From assembly GCA_003280025.1 (NCBI GenBank), contig QCGD01000011.1, positions 1 to 52,782 of the forward strand: a DNA stretch of 52,782 nt, given 5' to 3'. The notes below the pieces were generated by a model that was not told the origin of the DNA, searched no databases, and saw only the letters and a list, made by a program, of their open reading frames with translations. Source of the DNA: Prochlorococcus sp. AG-363-P06. Lineage in GTDB: Bacteria; Cyanobacteriota; Cyanobacteriia; PCC-6307; Cyanobiaceae. This document shows positions 23,085 through 30,811 of this stretch, piece by piece; positions within the stretch are counted from its first letter, which is position 1, and each line of letters begins with the position of its first letter. The position numbers and the translations under genes were made by a program.

Positions 23085-23393
23085 TCAACTTCTTTTTAGC
23101 CAATCAGGAGCGCCACCAAACCAGCCTGATATATCATCTTCATTTGGATTAAAGTGATTGTCTGAATCTAAGCCTTCAATTCCAAGTGATTGTAAAAGTT
23201 TATCAATACCATTTTCGCTTTTTTCTCCATTTCTTCTGAAGCTATTTGCTTTCTTTAACCAAAGAGAAATAGTCGAATTATGTTGTGCAAATCTCTCAAC
23301 ATATATTCTTTCTTCCAATGAAACTTCTTGATCTCTTAAAATCCTTCTAATTATCCCTTGAATCTTTAATCTTTTTTGATGACTTAAAAGCAT
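23085..23393 (-). CDS. Conserved cyanobacterial hypothetical protein, 102 aa
   Basis: A soluble protein with a helical N-terminal half (KIQGIIRRILRDQEVSLEERIYVERFA, split by a turn at QEVS) and SLWLKKANSFRR. A flexible acidic linker leads to the terminal motif ISGWFGGAPDWLKRS. The W-FGG-PDWL tail looks like a conserved short peptide, perhaps a docking motif. The pattern fits a protein conserved in marine picocyanobacteria, but no function is known to me. Confidence 0.7.
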   Translation of the reverse strand: MLLSHQKRLKIQGIIRRILRDQEVSLEERIYVERFAQHNSTISLWLKKANSFRRNGEKSENGIDKLLQSLGIEGLDSDNHFNPNEDDISGWFGGAPDWLKRS

Positions 23394-23694
23394 TTTTAGA
23401 ATTAAATGATTAATTCTTTTATAGGAGGCTTAACTAAAAAAATCTTGTCAATGCGAATTTCAACAAATTGATCTTTTTACAGGGTTTGTGGCTAGAAAAG
23501 TCTTCAGACTCTAAAAATAAATATCAATTGGCTATCAAAAATACATTATTATATTTAATAAACTTATAATTTTAATAAATTAGATAAGAAGCACTAATTT
23601 ATTTTTAGAGACCGGAAGGTGTTTGGCTCGCGAAGAAGAACGGTATTGCAAAATAGTAAATATGTACTAGTATTAGTACAGGTATACTATTATT
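23394..23694. other. Intergenic region with palindromic operator candidate
   Basis: About 300 AT-rich bases between a minus-strand gene and a plus-strand gene, so both promoters should lie here. No gene of convincing size was found. Near the right end is a perfect inverted repeat, described separately, just upstream of the GTG start at 23695. Confidence 0.5.
23663..23680. promoter_or_regulatory. Perfect palindrome upstream of 68-aa gene, possible operator
   Basis: TGTACTA, four bases, TAGTACA: a 7+7 perfect inverted repeat, 15 bases before the GTG start. Overlapping it, AGTACAGGTATACT (23675-23688) differs from the cyanobacterial LexA-type box (AGTAC-N4-GTACT) at one arm position. A dyad in this place fits a repressor site. 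Which regulator binds is inference. Confidence 0.45.
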
Positions 23695-23901
23695 GTGGAA
23701 ATTCTTTCATCTTCTCCTTATGCCACTTTTGATTCAAAAGAGTGGAATTCTTTAGTAAGTAAACGTGACAAGTTTATCAATTCTCCTATAAAAGTTAAAA
23801 AGAAGTATTTCAGAGCTTTTACTTTTAAAAATATTGAAAAACCCAAAGGTCTCCAAAAGAAGAGTGAATTGCATGAACAAATGCAACTTGTATTCGCATA
23901 G
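23695..23901 (+). CDS. Small basic hypothetical protein, 68 aa
   Basis: Read from GTG at 23695. Lys-rich soluble protein (KVKKKYFRAFTFKNIEKPKG), ending HEQMQLVFA. The C-terminal LVFA resembles a hydrophobic end tag like those recognised by proteases, which would be worth noting if the operator upstream makes the gene stress-induced. No domain recognised. The other strand is also open here, but with a poorer start and composition. Confidence 0.55.
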   Translation: MEILSSSPYATFDSKEWNSLVSKRDKFINSPIKVKKKYFRAFTFKNIEKPKGLQKKSELHEQMQLVFA

Positions 23902-23990
23902 AAAAATTTCAAGTAACTCTTTTTTCTTGAATAGTATTTTAAGAGATCAAATTTTTTGTTAGATTAGTATAAAGACAAGAAGGATTTAAT

Positions 23991-24290
23991 TTGGCTGTAG
24001 ATCATGAACTTTTAAAAGAAGTTACCAAAGAACTTTGGAATACTGTAAAAAAATTAAGACCAGAAATTGATCGACAAACCCGACTTCAATTGGTTTTAAA
24101 GGCATTATTGACTATTGGAGACTTGCCAGATCAAATGCAAGCTGCAATGGTAGTGGGTATTTGTGCAGAAATGGATAAGAGCGATTCTGATAGTATCGAT
24201 AATAATTCTCAAAGCAAAGAAAAACAAGCTTCAGGCGCTGTTGATACTTCTACTGGGAGGAAGGTAGTTAGGAGAAGTTCGGCTAAATAA
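23991..24290 (+). CDS. Conserved cyanobacterial hypothetical protein, 99 aa
   Basis: Read from TTG at 23991. The first about 65 residues are helical and look conserved (ELWNTVKKLRPEIDRQTR, LVLKALLTIGDLPDQMQAAM, VVGICAEM). The rest is a Ser/Asp-rich tail ending in basic GRKVVRRSSAK. The pattern is one seen across marine picocyanobacteria, without a known function. A role in protein interaction is possible. Confidence 0.68.
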   Translation: MAVDHELLKEVTKELWNTVKKLRPEIDRQTRLQLVLKALLTIGDLPDQMQAAMVVGICAEMDKSDSDSIDNNSQSKEKQASGAVDTSTGRKVVRRSSAK

Positions 24291-24306
24291 ACCTTTCAAA
24301 CTAAGT

Positions 24307-24510
24307 TTATCCTTTGACGTTTGTTGAATTGTTTTTAGAAAAACGATTATATAAATAATATGAGATTACTAGGGAAAGTGGTAAAAATATTGAATGTAAA
24401 GTCATTACTAGCTCTGTTTGCCCCATTCCTATAAGACTTGAATCACTTGGTAGTTGCTCTGACCAAGTGCCAACTAGGTGCCAAGCGTGAGGGACAGATA
24501 AGAAAACCAT
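24307..24510 (-). CDS. Small membrane protein, 67 aa
   Basis: Read from ATG at 24510. Contains VPHAWHLVGTWSEQL, then a helix (HSIFLPLSLVISYYLYNRF) and a basic end. The open frame continues upstream for about 20 codons with a second hydrophobic stretch (NIILTYSLYMVF) but no ATG, so the real protein may be longer, with two helices and a non-ATG start. Unrecognised. Confidence 0.5.
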   Translation of the reverse strand: MVFLSVPHAWHLVGTWSEQLPSDSSLIGMGQTELVMTLHSIFLPLSLVISYYLYNRFSKNNSTNVKG

Positions 24511-24682
24511 ATAGAGACTATAAGTTAAAATTATGTTCAGGTAAACATTATCATTCGTGAAAAAATATGTTTATTTTCTTGTTATTTCTTAACTAAATAT
24601 TTAAAGATTAATTTAAGACAGAACTGTATTTTATCTCTTTATTTTTTAAGGAGATTTTTAAATGCTTTTGACCTTGCTTGGT

Positions 24683-24793
24683 TTAGATAAATGTATTTGT
24701 CGAAGTTGATACGCTAAATACAACTGCCAGAAAGAAAATGTAAGGAACAGCTTTAAGGGGGATGTGCCGTTGACGCTTAGAAATGAAATCCAT
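24683..24793 (-). CDS. One-helix membrane microprotein, 36 aa
   Basis: ATG at 24793. Basic N-terminus MDFISKRQRHIPLK followed by one helix AVPYIFFLAVVFSVSTST. The strong charge asymmetry predicts an anchored peptide with its N-terminus inside the cell. The base composition is less AT-biased than the flanking spacer, which supports coding. Confidence 0.5.
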   Translation of the reverse strand: MDFISKRQRHIPLKAVPYIFFLAVVFSVSTSTNTFI

Positions 24794-24960
24794 TAAAAAA
24801 ATTACTATATGTAAACATAGTAACGAGAAAATGTTCCTTATGTGTGTCAAATTTTTTTGTTTTAGAAATATTTAGAAACAAAGACTAGTTTTCAGCCTCG
24901 CTTGGTAAGGGTTTTATGAATAATATTATTTACTATATTTATTAGTGTTGAGTTCTTAAG

Positions 24961-25464
24961 ATGAAACCTGTTATTAATGATTTACCAGATATCAAAGACA
25001 TAAAACAATTAGAGCAAAATTCTCAAAAAGAAGGAAGTGGAATAGTTTATGAGGAATTGTTAGGTATATGGAGGTTTCAGTATGTATTGAAGAAAGGTTC
25101 AGATGAAATAGATAATATTTCCAGTACTATTCTTCAAGTTTTATCAGCAAGACTAGAGTTAACTAAAAAAGATCCAGAAAATAATCTGAATTTTGCAATA
25201 AAAAATTCAATTAGTTTTGGGCTATTAAATATTATCTTTACTGGGAGTGCCTCATTAAAAGGACTAAGACCTCTATTGCCATTTTATTTTGACAACTTCA
25301 AAATTAATATTGGCAATTTTTCAATAATTAATAAGTCAATGAAAAAACCTAAAGAAAAGGAAATGCCTTTCTTCTCCCTAATCGGAATTAGCAAAGTAGA
25401 TAATTGGATGTGTGCAAGAGGTAGAGGAGGAGGATTGGCAATATGGATTAGCTCTTATAACTAG
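24961..25464 (+). CDS. Hypothetical protein, possibly PAP/fibrillin-like
   Basis: A 167-residue soluble protein. The pattern ELLGIWRFQYVLKKG near residue 37, mid-region ILQVLSARLEL, a beta-rich centre, and the C-terminal DNWMCARGRGGGLAIWIS recall plastid-lipid-associated/fibrillin domains, which begin with a G-x-W strand and end in an R-G-x-x-G strand. The match is weak. If correct it would be a lipid-binding protein at the thylakoid. Possible terminator about 115-145 bases downstream, inside the convergent gene. Confidence 0.6.
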   Translation: MKPVINDLPDIKDIKQLEQNSQKEGSGIVYEELLGIWRFQYVLKKGSDEIDNISSTILQVLSARLELTKKDPENNLNFAIKNSISFGLLNIIFTGSASLKGLRPLLPFYFDNFKINIGNFSIINKSMKKPKEKEMPFFSLIGISKVDNWMCARGRGGGLAIWISSYN

Positions 25465-25676
25465 TGATATTCCCCAGGATGCTCAACTTTTCTTACAGTT
25501 ACTTTATCGACTTTTTGACCGTTAAATCTCAAAAGATCATCACCAGAGAAATCATAGCCAAGTCTTTGAGCTATAAGTGCCACATCATCGGCAGTAGCCG
25601 ATGATGTGACTTTTTCTTTTAAGTTATTGTCTGACTGCATTTTTTTTAAAAATCGTCTGATTTCAGAAAAACTCAT
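25461..25676 (-). CDS. Nif11-like domain protein
   Basis: A 71-residue protein with the Nif11/NHLP-leader-like pattern: SEIRRFLKKMQSDNNLKEKV, then ADDVALIAQRLGYDFSGDDLL. In Prochlorococcus such domains serve as leader peptides of prochlorosins. Here no Cys-rich core follows a Gly-Gly site, and the tail is FNGQKVDKVTVRKVEHPGEYH, so it is probably a stand-alone Nif11 protein. The coding sequence contains a 12-bp perfect inverted repeat. Confidence 0.8.
   Translation of the reverse strand: MSFSEIRRFLKKMQSDNNLKEKVTSSATADDVALIAQRLGYDFSGDDLLRFNGQKVDKVTVRKVEHPGEYH
25581..25618 (+). terminator. Terminator-like hairpin inside the Nif11-like gene
   Basis: CACATCATCGGC, loop AGTA, GCCGATGATGTG: a 12-bp perfect stem at 25581-25608, followed on the plus strand by ACTTTTTCTTTT. 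It has the form of an intrinsic terminator for plus-strand transcription, lying about 115 bases past the stop of the 167-residue gene and within the opposing coding sequence. Confidence 0.55.
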
Positions 25677-25770
25677 GCTAAATAGTTTTGTTTAATTAAG
25701 CCTAAAGTATTTGTAAAAATCTTTTTTCAATGAAGAACAAGATAAATAGATAGTTATTATACTATTTTTT

Positions 25771-26088
25771 ATGACTTACTTATTTCTTTATGTAATTGGA
25801 ATTATTTTAATATGGTGGACTTATAGAGTTGGGTGGCTTGAAGCTCTTAAAACAGTAATTAAAGTTCTAGTTCCTTCTGTTTTTATTATTTTATTTAACA
25901 TTAAGGGAGGAAGATTACTATTTAAAAGCCCTATTTTGGGGTTGTTGACCGTTTTACCAACTTCGATTTTTATTTACAGAGGTTCATTGCCCCTAGTTAG
26001 TTTTATTAATAATTGGATTGAAAAAAAAAGAAGTGACGATTATGACTCTGAAGTAATAGAAACGGATTCAGTCTCTATAGATGATTAA
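25771..26088 (+). CDS. Small integral membrane protein, 105 aa
   Basis: Starts MTYLFLYVIGIILIWWTY. It has three hydrophobic segments (about 3-18, 28-46 and 52-70), then a charged tail WIEKKRSDDYDSEVIETD. Unrecognised. The segment VGWLEALKTVIKVLVPSVFIILF resembles nothing I can name. The gene is complete and has normal host composition. Confidence 0.65.
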   Translation: MTYLFLYVIGIILIWWTYRVGWLEALKTVIKVLVPSVFIILFNIKGGRLLFKSPILGLLTVLPTSIFIYRGSLPLVSFINNWIEKKRSDDYDSEVIETDSVSIDD

Positions 26089-26098
26089 TTAGTTTGAT

Positions 26099-26494
26099 TC
26101 AATCAAAACCAAGAAATAATTCTTTGTGGACAACAAGAACATCAAATAAACATGTTCCATAATTTGGACTAAGTGGAATGTTGTCAATATTTACTGCTTC
26201 TGCACAAATTAAATGAGCATCCCATCTTGTATTGTGCTCACTTATTTGCATTGACCAATCAATGACGTTTTTAAAATGGTCTGGCATTCCTAAACCAATT
26301 TTTCTGCATATTTGACATAGAACCGTTAAAAGAGGGGGTCTTGATTTCCTCTTTAATTCTTTAACAAGACTAGGCTGAGTAAAAACGCTGGTATATCTAA
26401 TATATTCAATTAATTCAAGATCCTCTTTAGTAAGTTGTGCTTTATCTAAGGCTTTTTCAAATTCTTCTATAGGAGTAATTGGTCTTTTTATCAT
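26099..26494 (-). CDS. Hypothetical protein, 131 aa
   Basis: Soluble and mostly helical. Visible elements are PIEEFEKALDKAQLTKEDLELIEYIRYT, split by a turn at AQLT, VLCQICRKIGLGMPDHF, and a C-terminal half HNTRWDAHLICAEAVN, which might be a small catalytic or structural domain. The Cys pair CQIC is isolated. It lies one base from tatA on the same strand, downstream of it, so it may be co-transcribed. No function is assigned. Confidence 0.65.
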   Translation of the reverse strand: MIKRPITPIEEFEKALDKAQLTKEDLELIEYIRYTSVFTQPSLVKELKRKSRPPLLTVLCQICRKIGLGMPDHFKNVIDWSMQISEHNTRWDAHLICAEAVNIDNIPLSPNYGTCLFDVLVVHKELFLGFD

Positions 26495-26495
26495 A

Positions 26496-26789
26496 TTAGT
26501 TTTTATTATTTTCTTGCTTTGATAAATCTTTTTTTTCTGATTCTTTATTGTCCTGGTAAATTTTATTTTTGGGATTACTTTCTAAAGTTTTAGGGATATC
26601 CTCTTTTTCATCATCATCATTCATAACCTGATCAATTTCATTTTGAAATTCATTCGATGCTTTTTTAAGACTTTTCAAAGTTTTACCAAGCTGTTTTCCT
26701 AATTCTGGTAGCTTTTTAGGACCAAAAATCAAAAGAGCTAAAATCAGGATTACAGTAACTTCTGGTAAACCTACTCCAAATATATTCAT
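26496..26789 (-). CDS. tatA: Sec-independent translocase subunit TatA/E
   Basis: A 97-residue protein with the complete TatA architecture. A short N-terminal helix (LPEVTVILILALLIF) is followed by the hinge FGPKKLPELG and an amphipathic helix (KQLGKTLKSLKKASNEF). The rest is a charged, disordered Lys/Glu/Asn tail. TatA oligomers form the channel of the twin-arginine pathway, which exports folded proteins across the plasma or thylakoid membrane. The TatC gene is not in this window. Confidence 0.93.
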   Translation of the reverse strand: MNIFGVGLPEVTVILILALLIFGPKKLPELGKQLGKTLKSLKKASNEFQNEIDQVMNDDDEKEDIPKTLESNPKNKIYQDNKESEKKDLSKQENNKN

Positions 26790-26879
26790 AATTAAAAACT
26801 ATTAAATCAATAAGTATATCTATTATTTAATATAATCAAATCATTTGAAATTATCACTTTTAGAAGAGCTTTGTTACTC

Positions 26880-27023
26880 TTAAAAAAATTTGAAAATTAT
26901 TATTGTTAGTATCACGCCTTTAAAAAAAACTAGCCAAAGTAATTGATAATCGCTTAAATTAAATTTTCTTTGATACCAATTTATAAATTTTTTGTGTTTT
27001 TCGATTAGTTTTTTTATTTTCAC
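26880..27023 (-). CDS. Small conserved-type membrane protein, 47 aa
   Basis: Read from GTG at 27023. Basic N-terminus KIKKLIEKHKKFINWYQRK, then FNLSDYQLLWLVFFKGVIL and a hydrophobic end. The middle block (WYQRKFNLSDYQLLWLVFFKG) has a distinct, non-random look with aromatic and charged residues. Function unknown. It is upstream of tatA on the same strand, about 90 bases away. Confidence 0.55.
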   Translation of the reverse strand: MKIKKLIEKHKKFINWYQRKFNLSDYQLLWLVFFKGVILTIIIFKFF

Positions 27024-27349
27024 TAAATTATTTTTTTATTAAAAACTTATTTTATCTTAGTTTTAATTGTTTTTGAAAAAATATTTTTGTTTCTTTTAGA
27101 AGTGAATAATTTTATAAAGCATGGCAATTATTTTTTAGATTTTTGCAATTTGTGTATTTTGGATATGTTATTAATCATTTTTTATTTTTATATAAATTCA
27201 ATCATCTTTCATACTGAAAATTATAATAGTAAATTTAAATAATATTTAAGTATCTTTTAAAGACTACCAGTAAATTTAATCTAATTTTTTTGTTTAAAGT
27301 CACATTTAGATGATAATTATATTTAAGATGAGTTTTTATAAATATTATT
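27024..27349. other. AT-rich intergenic region
   Basis: About 325 bases between the divergent 47-aa gene and the peroxiredoxin gene. It is extremely AT-rich. No ORF of convincing length and no strong hairpin were seen. It should contain the promoters of both flanking genes. Confidence 0.5.
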
Positions 27350-27799
27350 TTGCAGATAGGAGATAACATTCCAGAATTTTCTTTACTGGATCAAAACGGT
27401 ATTCAAAGAACTAATAGAGGATTAAAAAAACCTCTTGTTTTATTTTTTTACCCCAAAGATGATACACCAGGTTGCACTATAGAAGTTTGCGGATTTAGAG
27501 ACAAATACGACCTTTTTAAAGTCTTAGGTGCAGAAGTTTGGGGAGTAAGCAATGGTAGTACCTCAAGTCATTTGGCATTCGCTAATAAAAATAAGTTACA
27601 ATATCCTCTTCTTTCTGATATTAATGATTCTCTAAGAAACACTTTTAAGGTGCCTAAAGTATTAGGCTTGATTGATGGAAGAGTGACCTATATTATTGAT
27701 AGAGATGGTGAGGTTAAACATATTTTTAGAGACTTGTTGAATGGTCCTCAGCATATAAAAGAGGCTATTAGAGTCCTTAAAAAAATTCAGAATCAGTGA
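27350..27799 (+). CDS. Peroxiredoxin Q (Bcp/PrxQ, atypical 2-Cys)
   Basis: A 149-residue thiol peroxidase that reduces H2O2 and alkyl hydroperoxides using thioredoxin. It is read from TTG at 27350, giving the canonical beginning LQIGDNIPEFSLLDQNG. The peroxidatic Cys42 lies in DDTPGCTIEVCGFRD and the resolving Cys47 five residues on, the PrxQ arrangement. No signal peptide. It probably protects against photosynthetic peroxide. The rare start codon could lower expression. Confidence 0.93.
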   Translation: MQIGDNIPEFSLLDQNGIQRTNRGLKKPLVLFFYPKDDTPGCTIEVCGFRDKYDLFKVLGAEVWGVSNGSTSSHLAFANKNKLQYPLLSDINDSLRNTFKVPKVLGLIDGRVTYIIDRDGEVKHIFRDLLNGPQHIKEAIRVLKKIQNQ

Positions 27800-27870
27800 A
27801 TTAATTATTATGAAAGACCTTATATTAAGCTCCTTTGTTTTAATATAGTCTTCAGTGATAAATCTAATTG

Positions 27871-28143
27871 ATGAAGAAAATGGGAATGCAAGCAGTTGAT
27901 GCTGCAATTGAGAAGGGAGTAGATCTTGACGGTACTCCAATCCCTCCCAAAATGCTTGAGCTGTATAACAGAATTATGAATGAGGAAAATAAAAGACAAA
28001 GAAGTGGAGTTAAAAAATCAATGAGGAATAGGTGTGTTAAAACTGGTTCTAAGCATTTTGATAAAGAGACTTTAAATAAATTATTAATTGAGTCTGGTTG
28101 GGATGGTTTGAAAGAAAAAGAAATTTTATTTTTTTATAGTTAG
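27871..28143 (+). CDS. Conserved cyanobacterial hypothetical protein, 90 aa
   Basis: ATG at 27871 is preferred to the TTG three bases before. It is a basic soluble protein with PIPPKMLELYNRIM, then KRQRSGVKKSMRNR and TGSKHFDKETLNKLL, ending WDGLKEKEILFFY. The pattern fits a protein conserved across cyanobacteria, whose function I do not know. High Lys/Arg content suggests RNA or ribosome association, which is a guess. Confidence 0.7.
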   Translation: MKKMGMQAVDAAIEKGVDLDGTPIPPKMLELYNRIMNEENKRQRSGVKKSMRNRCVKTGSKHFDKETLNKLLIESGWDGLKEKEILFFYS

Positions 28144-28225
28144 TAAATTCATAAAGAAATTTTTTTTGCTTTGCTATTTATAGAAATCTTTAATTGAGTT
28201 TCTATAAGTTTAATTAATTCAAATT

Positions 28226-28474
28226 ATGAGTAATAAAAATGAGTTTTGGTTAATTGACTCAAATTCTGTAGGAGTAATTCGTTTTTACAAAGATTATGGA
28301 AATGAAGATAAAGATATTGATGATATGTTTGTTGAAGAAGGAATTATAATGGGTATTTATGGTGATAAGGCTCCATTAATGAAAACGAGAAAAAAAATGA
28401 ACATTGAGGAAGCAAGATTGTTTTGGAAAAATCTCATAGAAGAAGGTTGGGAGAAGACAGATCCTAAATGGTAA
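28226..28474 (+). CDS. DUF1651-like small protein
   Basis: An 82-residue protein. EFWLIDSNSVGVIRFYKD at the start and PLMKTRKKMNIEEARLFWKN, then LIEEGWEKTDPKW, at the end correspond to the DUF1651 pattern (W-L at the start, L-x-R-x-x-L-x-x-E-E-A in the middle, G-W at the end). This family is nearly limited to Prochlorococcus and Synechococcus. Function unknown. Complete. Confidence 0.78.
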   Translation: MSNKNEFWLIDSNSVGVIRFYKDYGNEDKDIDDMFVEEGIIMGIYGDKAPLMKTRKKMNIEEARLFWKNLIEEGWEKTDPKW

Positions 28475-28594
28475 ATAAATTCTTAATATTTAGATAAAGT
28501 GGGTTTGAATTAAAAATAAATGAAATATCAGTATTAAAATAATTATAAAAAGAAAAACTAATTTCTTAATTTTTAAAAATTTATAAACCTAATT

Positions 28595-28756
28595 TTAAAC
28601 AAATTTACCTTTAGGGTATAAGGTTGATATTTTATTTTTTTGAATTAGTTTTCTTTTTCTTAAGTCCTTTTCATATCTTCTTAACATCATCAAATAATTT
28701 GTAAATACAAAAATTACTAAAAAAGCAAAAAATCTTAATCCAGGCTCTAATGTCAT
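28595..28756 (-). CDS. Small membrane protein with basic tail, 53 aa
   Basis: ATG at 28756. One helix (LRFFAFLVIFVFTNYLMML) is followed by a strongly basic tail (RRYEKDLRKRKLIQKNK) and STLYPKGKFV. The layout resembles a membrane-anchored peptide with a cytoplasmic basic tail. Not recognised. Confidence 0.55.
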   Translation of the reverse strand: MTLEPGLRFFAFLVIFVFTNYLMMLRRYEKDLRKRKLIQKNKISTLYPKGKFV

Positions 28757-28832
28757 ATATTAGGTAGTTTTATTTTTATAGGTTAATAATTATTTATATA
28801 ATAAAAATCAGTAATTATATCTAATTAAAGGA

Positions 28833-29687
28833 TTATAAAATAGCTTTATTATTAGATTTCCCTAAGTACAAAATACATAATAATATTAATATGACAATTG
28901 CAAAAAAACTTCCTATTGGGTTAGAAACATTTTGTGTAAAAGGTCCAGCTAAAAAAGATGGGGTATTATCTGCAATTTTTATTAAACCATGATTTATAAA
29001 AAACCATATTCCAACAAGTCCTCCATGTATTCCAATGCATTTCCATAATGATCCTTTATCTTTTCTTCTTACTAAAGATAGAAGGATAGCAAGAAAAAAC
29101 CACCCTAGACGTAATCCAATAATATTCCAAAAGGAGTTATCTGAGATAGGATGAATCAAGCTAAAAACTAATGCTTGTGTAAAAATAGCTATTTTTATTC
29201 CATATTCCATCTTCAATTCTTCTAAAAACCAAGCTCTAAAAATAATTTCTTCTGCTATTCCAATACCTAAACCAAGCACAATAGAATTTAATAATATGTC
29301 TGAGGAAAATTCACCTATCCAAGTTATGTAATTACTTTTTAATATTGGTATCAGAATTAATGTTATTAATACTATAGAAAATAAAATACCTTTAGAAAAA
29401 TCGAAAATATTTTGTAAAAAGTTGTTTTTGTTTACCCCAATTATTTCCCATGTGTTTCTTATATTCCATCTAACATTAAACCACGAAGGAATTAAAAAAA
29501 TAAAAAGAAAAAAGGTAAAAATTGTTCCTATTAAAGATAAGTTTTCTTTCTGAAAATCAAATAATAATAATGGTTGTGCAAATACCCAACCAATTAAATA
29601 AAGTAATGGTATGAAAAATATAGTGGATAAAAATCTAGGTTTTAAAAGAAAAAAACTTTTTATAAATTTTTTTGTTAAATTAATCAT
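28833..29687 (-). CDS. CPBP family intramembrane glutamic endopeptidase
   Basis: A 284-residue polytopic membrane protein with about eight helices. The catalytic motifs of the CPBP/Abi (Rce1-like) family are present: E146-E147 and R151 in GIAEEIIFRAWF, FSLIHP, and GIHGGLVGIWFFINH. CPBP proteases process prenylated or bacteriocin-related substrates in some organisms. Here the substrate is unknown. The gene is complete and stands alone. Confidence 0.85.
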   Translation of the reverse strand: MINLTKKFIKSFFLLKPRFLSTIFFIPLLYLIGWVFAQPLLLFDFQKENLSLIGTIFTFFLFIFLIPSWFNVRWNIRNTWEIIGVNKNNFLQNIFDFSKGILFSIVLITLILIPILKSNYITWIGEFSSDILLNSIVLGLGIGIAEEIIFRAWFLEELKMEYGIKIAIFTQALVFSLIHPISDNSFWNIIGLRLGWFFLAILLSLVRRKDKGSLWKCIGIHGGLVGIWFFINHGLIKIADNTPSFLAGPFTQNVSNPIGSFFAIVILILLCILYLGKSNNKAIL

Positions 29688-29935
29688 TATTATTAAATAC
29701 TATTGGATAAATCTTGTAAAGAGTAATATTTTTAAGAAATTTTTTAAGAGTTTTAACTTTTTTATTTGGACATTAATTTTATTTTCTGGAAGCTGATATG
29801 AATCGCTATAACATTTTCTAGTTATATTATTTTCTTTTTGATTAGAAAAAAGAAACTTAGACACTAGAGCAAAAATTTACTTATTCCAAATACTAAAAAG
29901 TCATTTTATTAAATTTGTGTATTCATTCAATTTTT
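29688..29935. other. AT-rich intergenic region
   Basis: Together with the following weak microORF this is the start of a region of about 1.1 kb poor in genes. It should contain the promoter of the CPBP gene. No stable hairpin or longer reading frame was found. Confidence 0.4.
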
Positions 29936-30028
29936 ATGGTGATTAACCTCTCAAATTTAATTCTTACAGCATTATGTCCTTCGCTAATATTTAGCAGTAT
30001 GGATTGTTTATTTATTCCATTAGTTTAA
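29936..30028 (+). CDS. Possible microprotein, 30 aa
   Basis: ATG VINLSNLILTALCPSLIFSS... to TAA, hydrophobic throughout. It could be a small membrane peptide, but nothing besides the open frame and hydrophobicity supports it. AT-rich sequence can yield such frames by chance. Confidence 0.2.
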   Translation: MVINLSNLILTALCPSLIFSSMDCLFIPLV

Positions 30029-30040
30029 TTTTTACCCTTA

Positions 30041-30136
30041 TTAAGGGTGAATTACCCCTGTCTTTTCTAAAGCAAATGATAGTATTGCAATTATTGCCAT
30101 GACAGTAAGAATTTTGTTTTTTTTGATGAAATCCAT
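30041..30136 (-). CDS. One-helix membrane microprotein, 31 aa
   Basis: ATG at 30136. MDFIKKNK is followed by the helix ILTVMAIIAILSFAL and the tail EKTGVIHP. It shares the start MDFI plus a basic cluster, then one helix, with the 36-aa peptide at 24683-24793. They may belong to one class of tiny membrane peptides. The small N-terminal match is suggestive only. Confidence 0.5.
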   Translation of the reverse strand: MDFIKKNKILTVMAIIAILSFALEKTGVIHP

Positions 30137-30379
30137 AAGTTAAATAATAATTGTTTATTTATTAAATATTTATATAAATTAGTGATTGCAATAATTTTAA
30201 ACGATTTGAATTTAATCTACTTATTTAGAAGATTAAGCAAAATTTATATCTTACATTATTAAGACTACTTAGAATTAATCTGATATTTTACTATTTTCAA
30301 CAAATAGTTGATATAAACAATGGGTTATTAAAATCCTCTTACAGATCATTGTAAAAGTAAATCAGCATATTTACGGATT

Positions 30380-30714
30380 TACTGGAAATAGAAATAATAG
30401 TAAGTTATAAATGTTGAGTTCGGAGGCAATCTTATATGATTGATAGTCCGCCTGAAATTTAGCAAGTTCCTAAGAAAAGGAAGCGTATTCCTGAGAATGG
30501 GATTAACCGAAAATATAAGTTCAATCAATTAGTCTGATAAGACTTCGCTTTATAATTACTAGCGACATTAGGAACTGAAATGATCGTGAATTATCCCCTG
30601 AATCACATTCTTAAAGCTCATGAGTAAATGACCTTTAATAAATGTTTAATAAAAGTGTTGTAAGTAGTAAATAATAAAAAATTTTAAAAGGACTGCAATC
30701 GCAGTCCTTTTTTA
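30380..30714 (+). ncRNA. Candidate structured non-coding RNA
   Basis: About 300 bases with no usable ORF on either strand, less AT-rich than the flanks, and ending in a strong intrinsic terminator. Pairings can be seen by eye: AGGC-AATC with GATT...GCCT around 30424-30452; an 8-bp long-range helix GTTCCTAA (30466-30473) with TTAGGAAC (30568-30575); and a local CGCT/AGCG hairpin around 30547-30564. It does not show conserved blocks of RNase P RNA, tmRNA or SRP RNA. A picocyanobacterial Yfr-type RNA or 6S-like RNA is possible. The 5' end is a guess. Confidence 0.5.
30686..30714 (+). terminator. Strong intrinsic terminator
   Basis: AAAAGGACTGC, loop AATC (partly paired), GCAGTCCTTTTTTT: a 7-bp GC-rich core stem extended by A-T pairs and followed by a T-run. 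The nearest upstream plus-strand protein gene is far away, which implies a non-coding transcript ending here. Confidence 0.85.
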
Positions 30715-30811
30715 TTGTGAAAATAAATCGTATTAGTTTATCTTTCTTTTTCGATTACCTATATTAGGTATACAAAAATAATTTCTTATAGCATTAATCA
30801 ATATTTATAAG

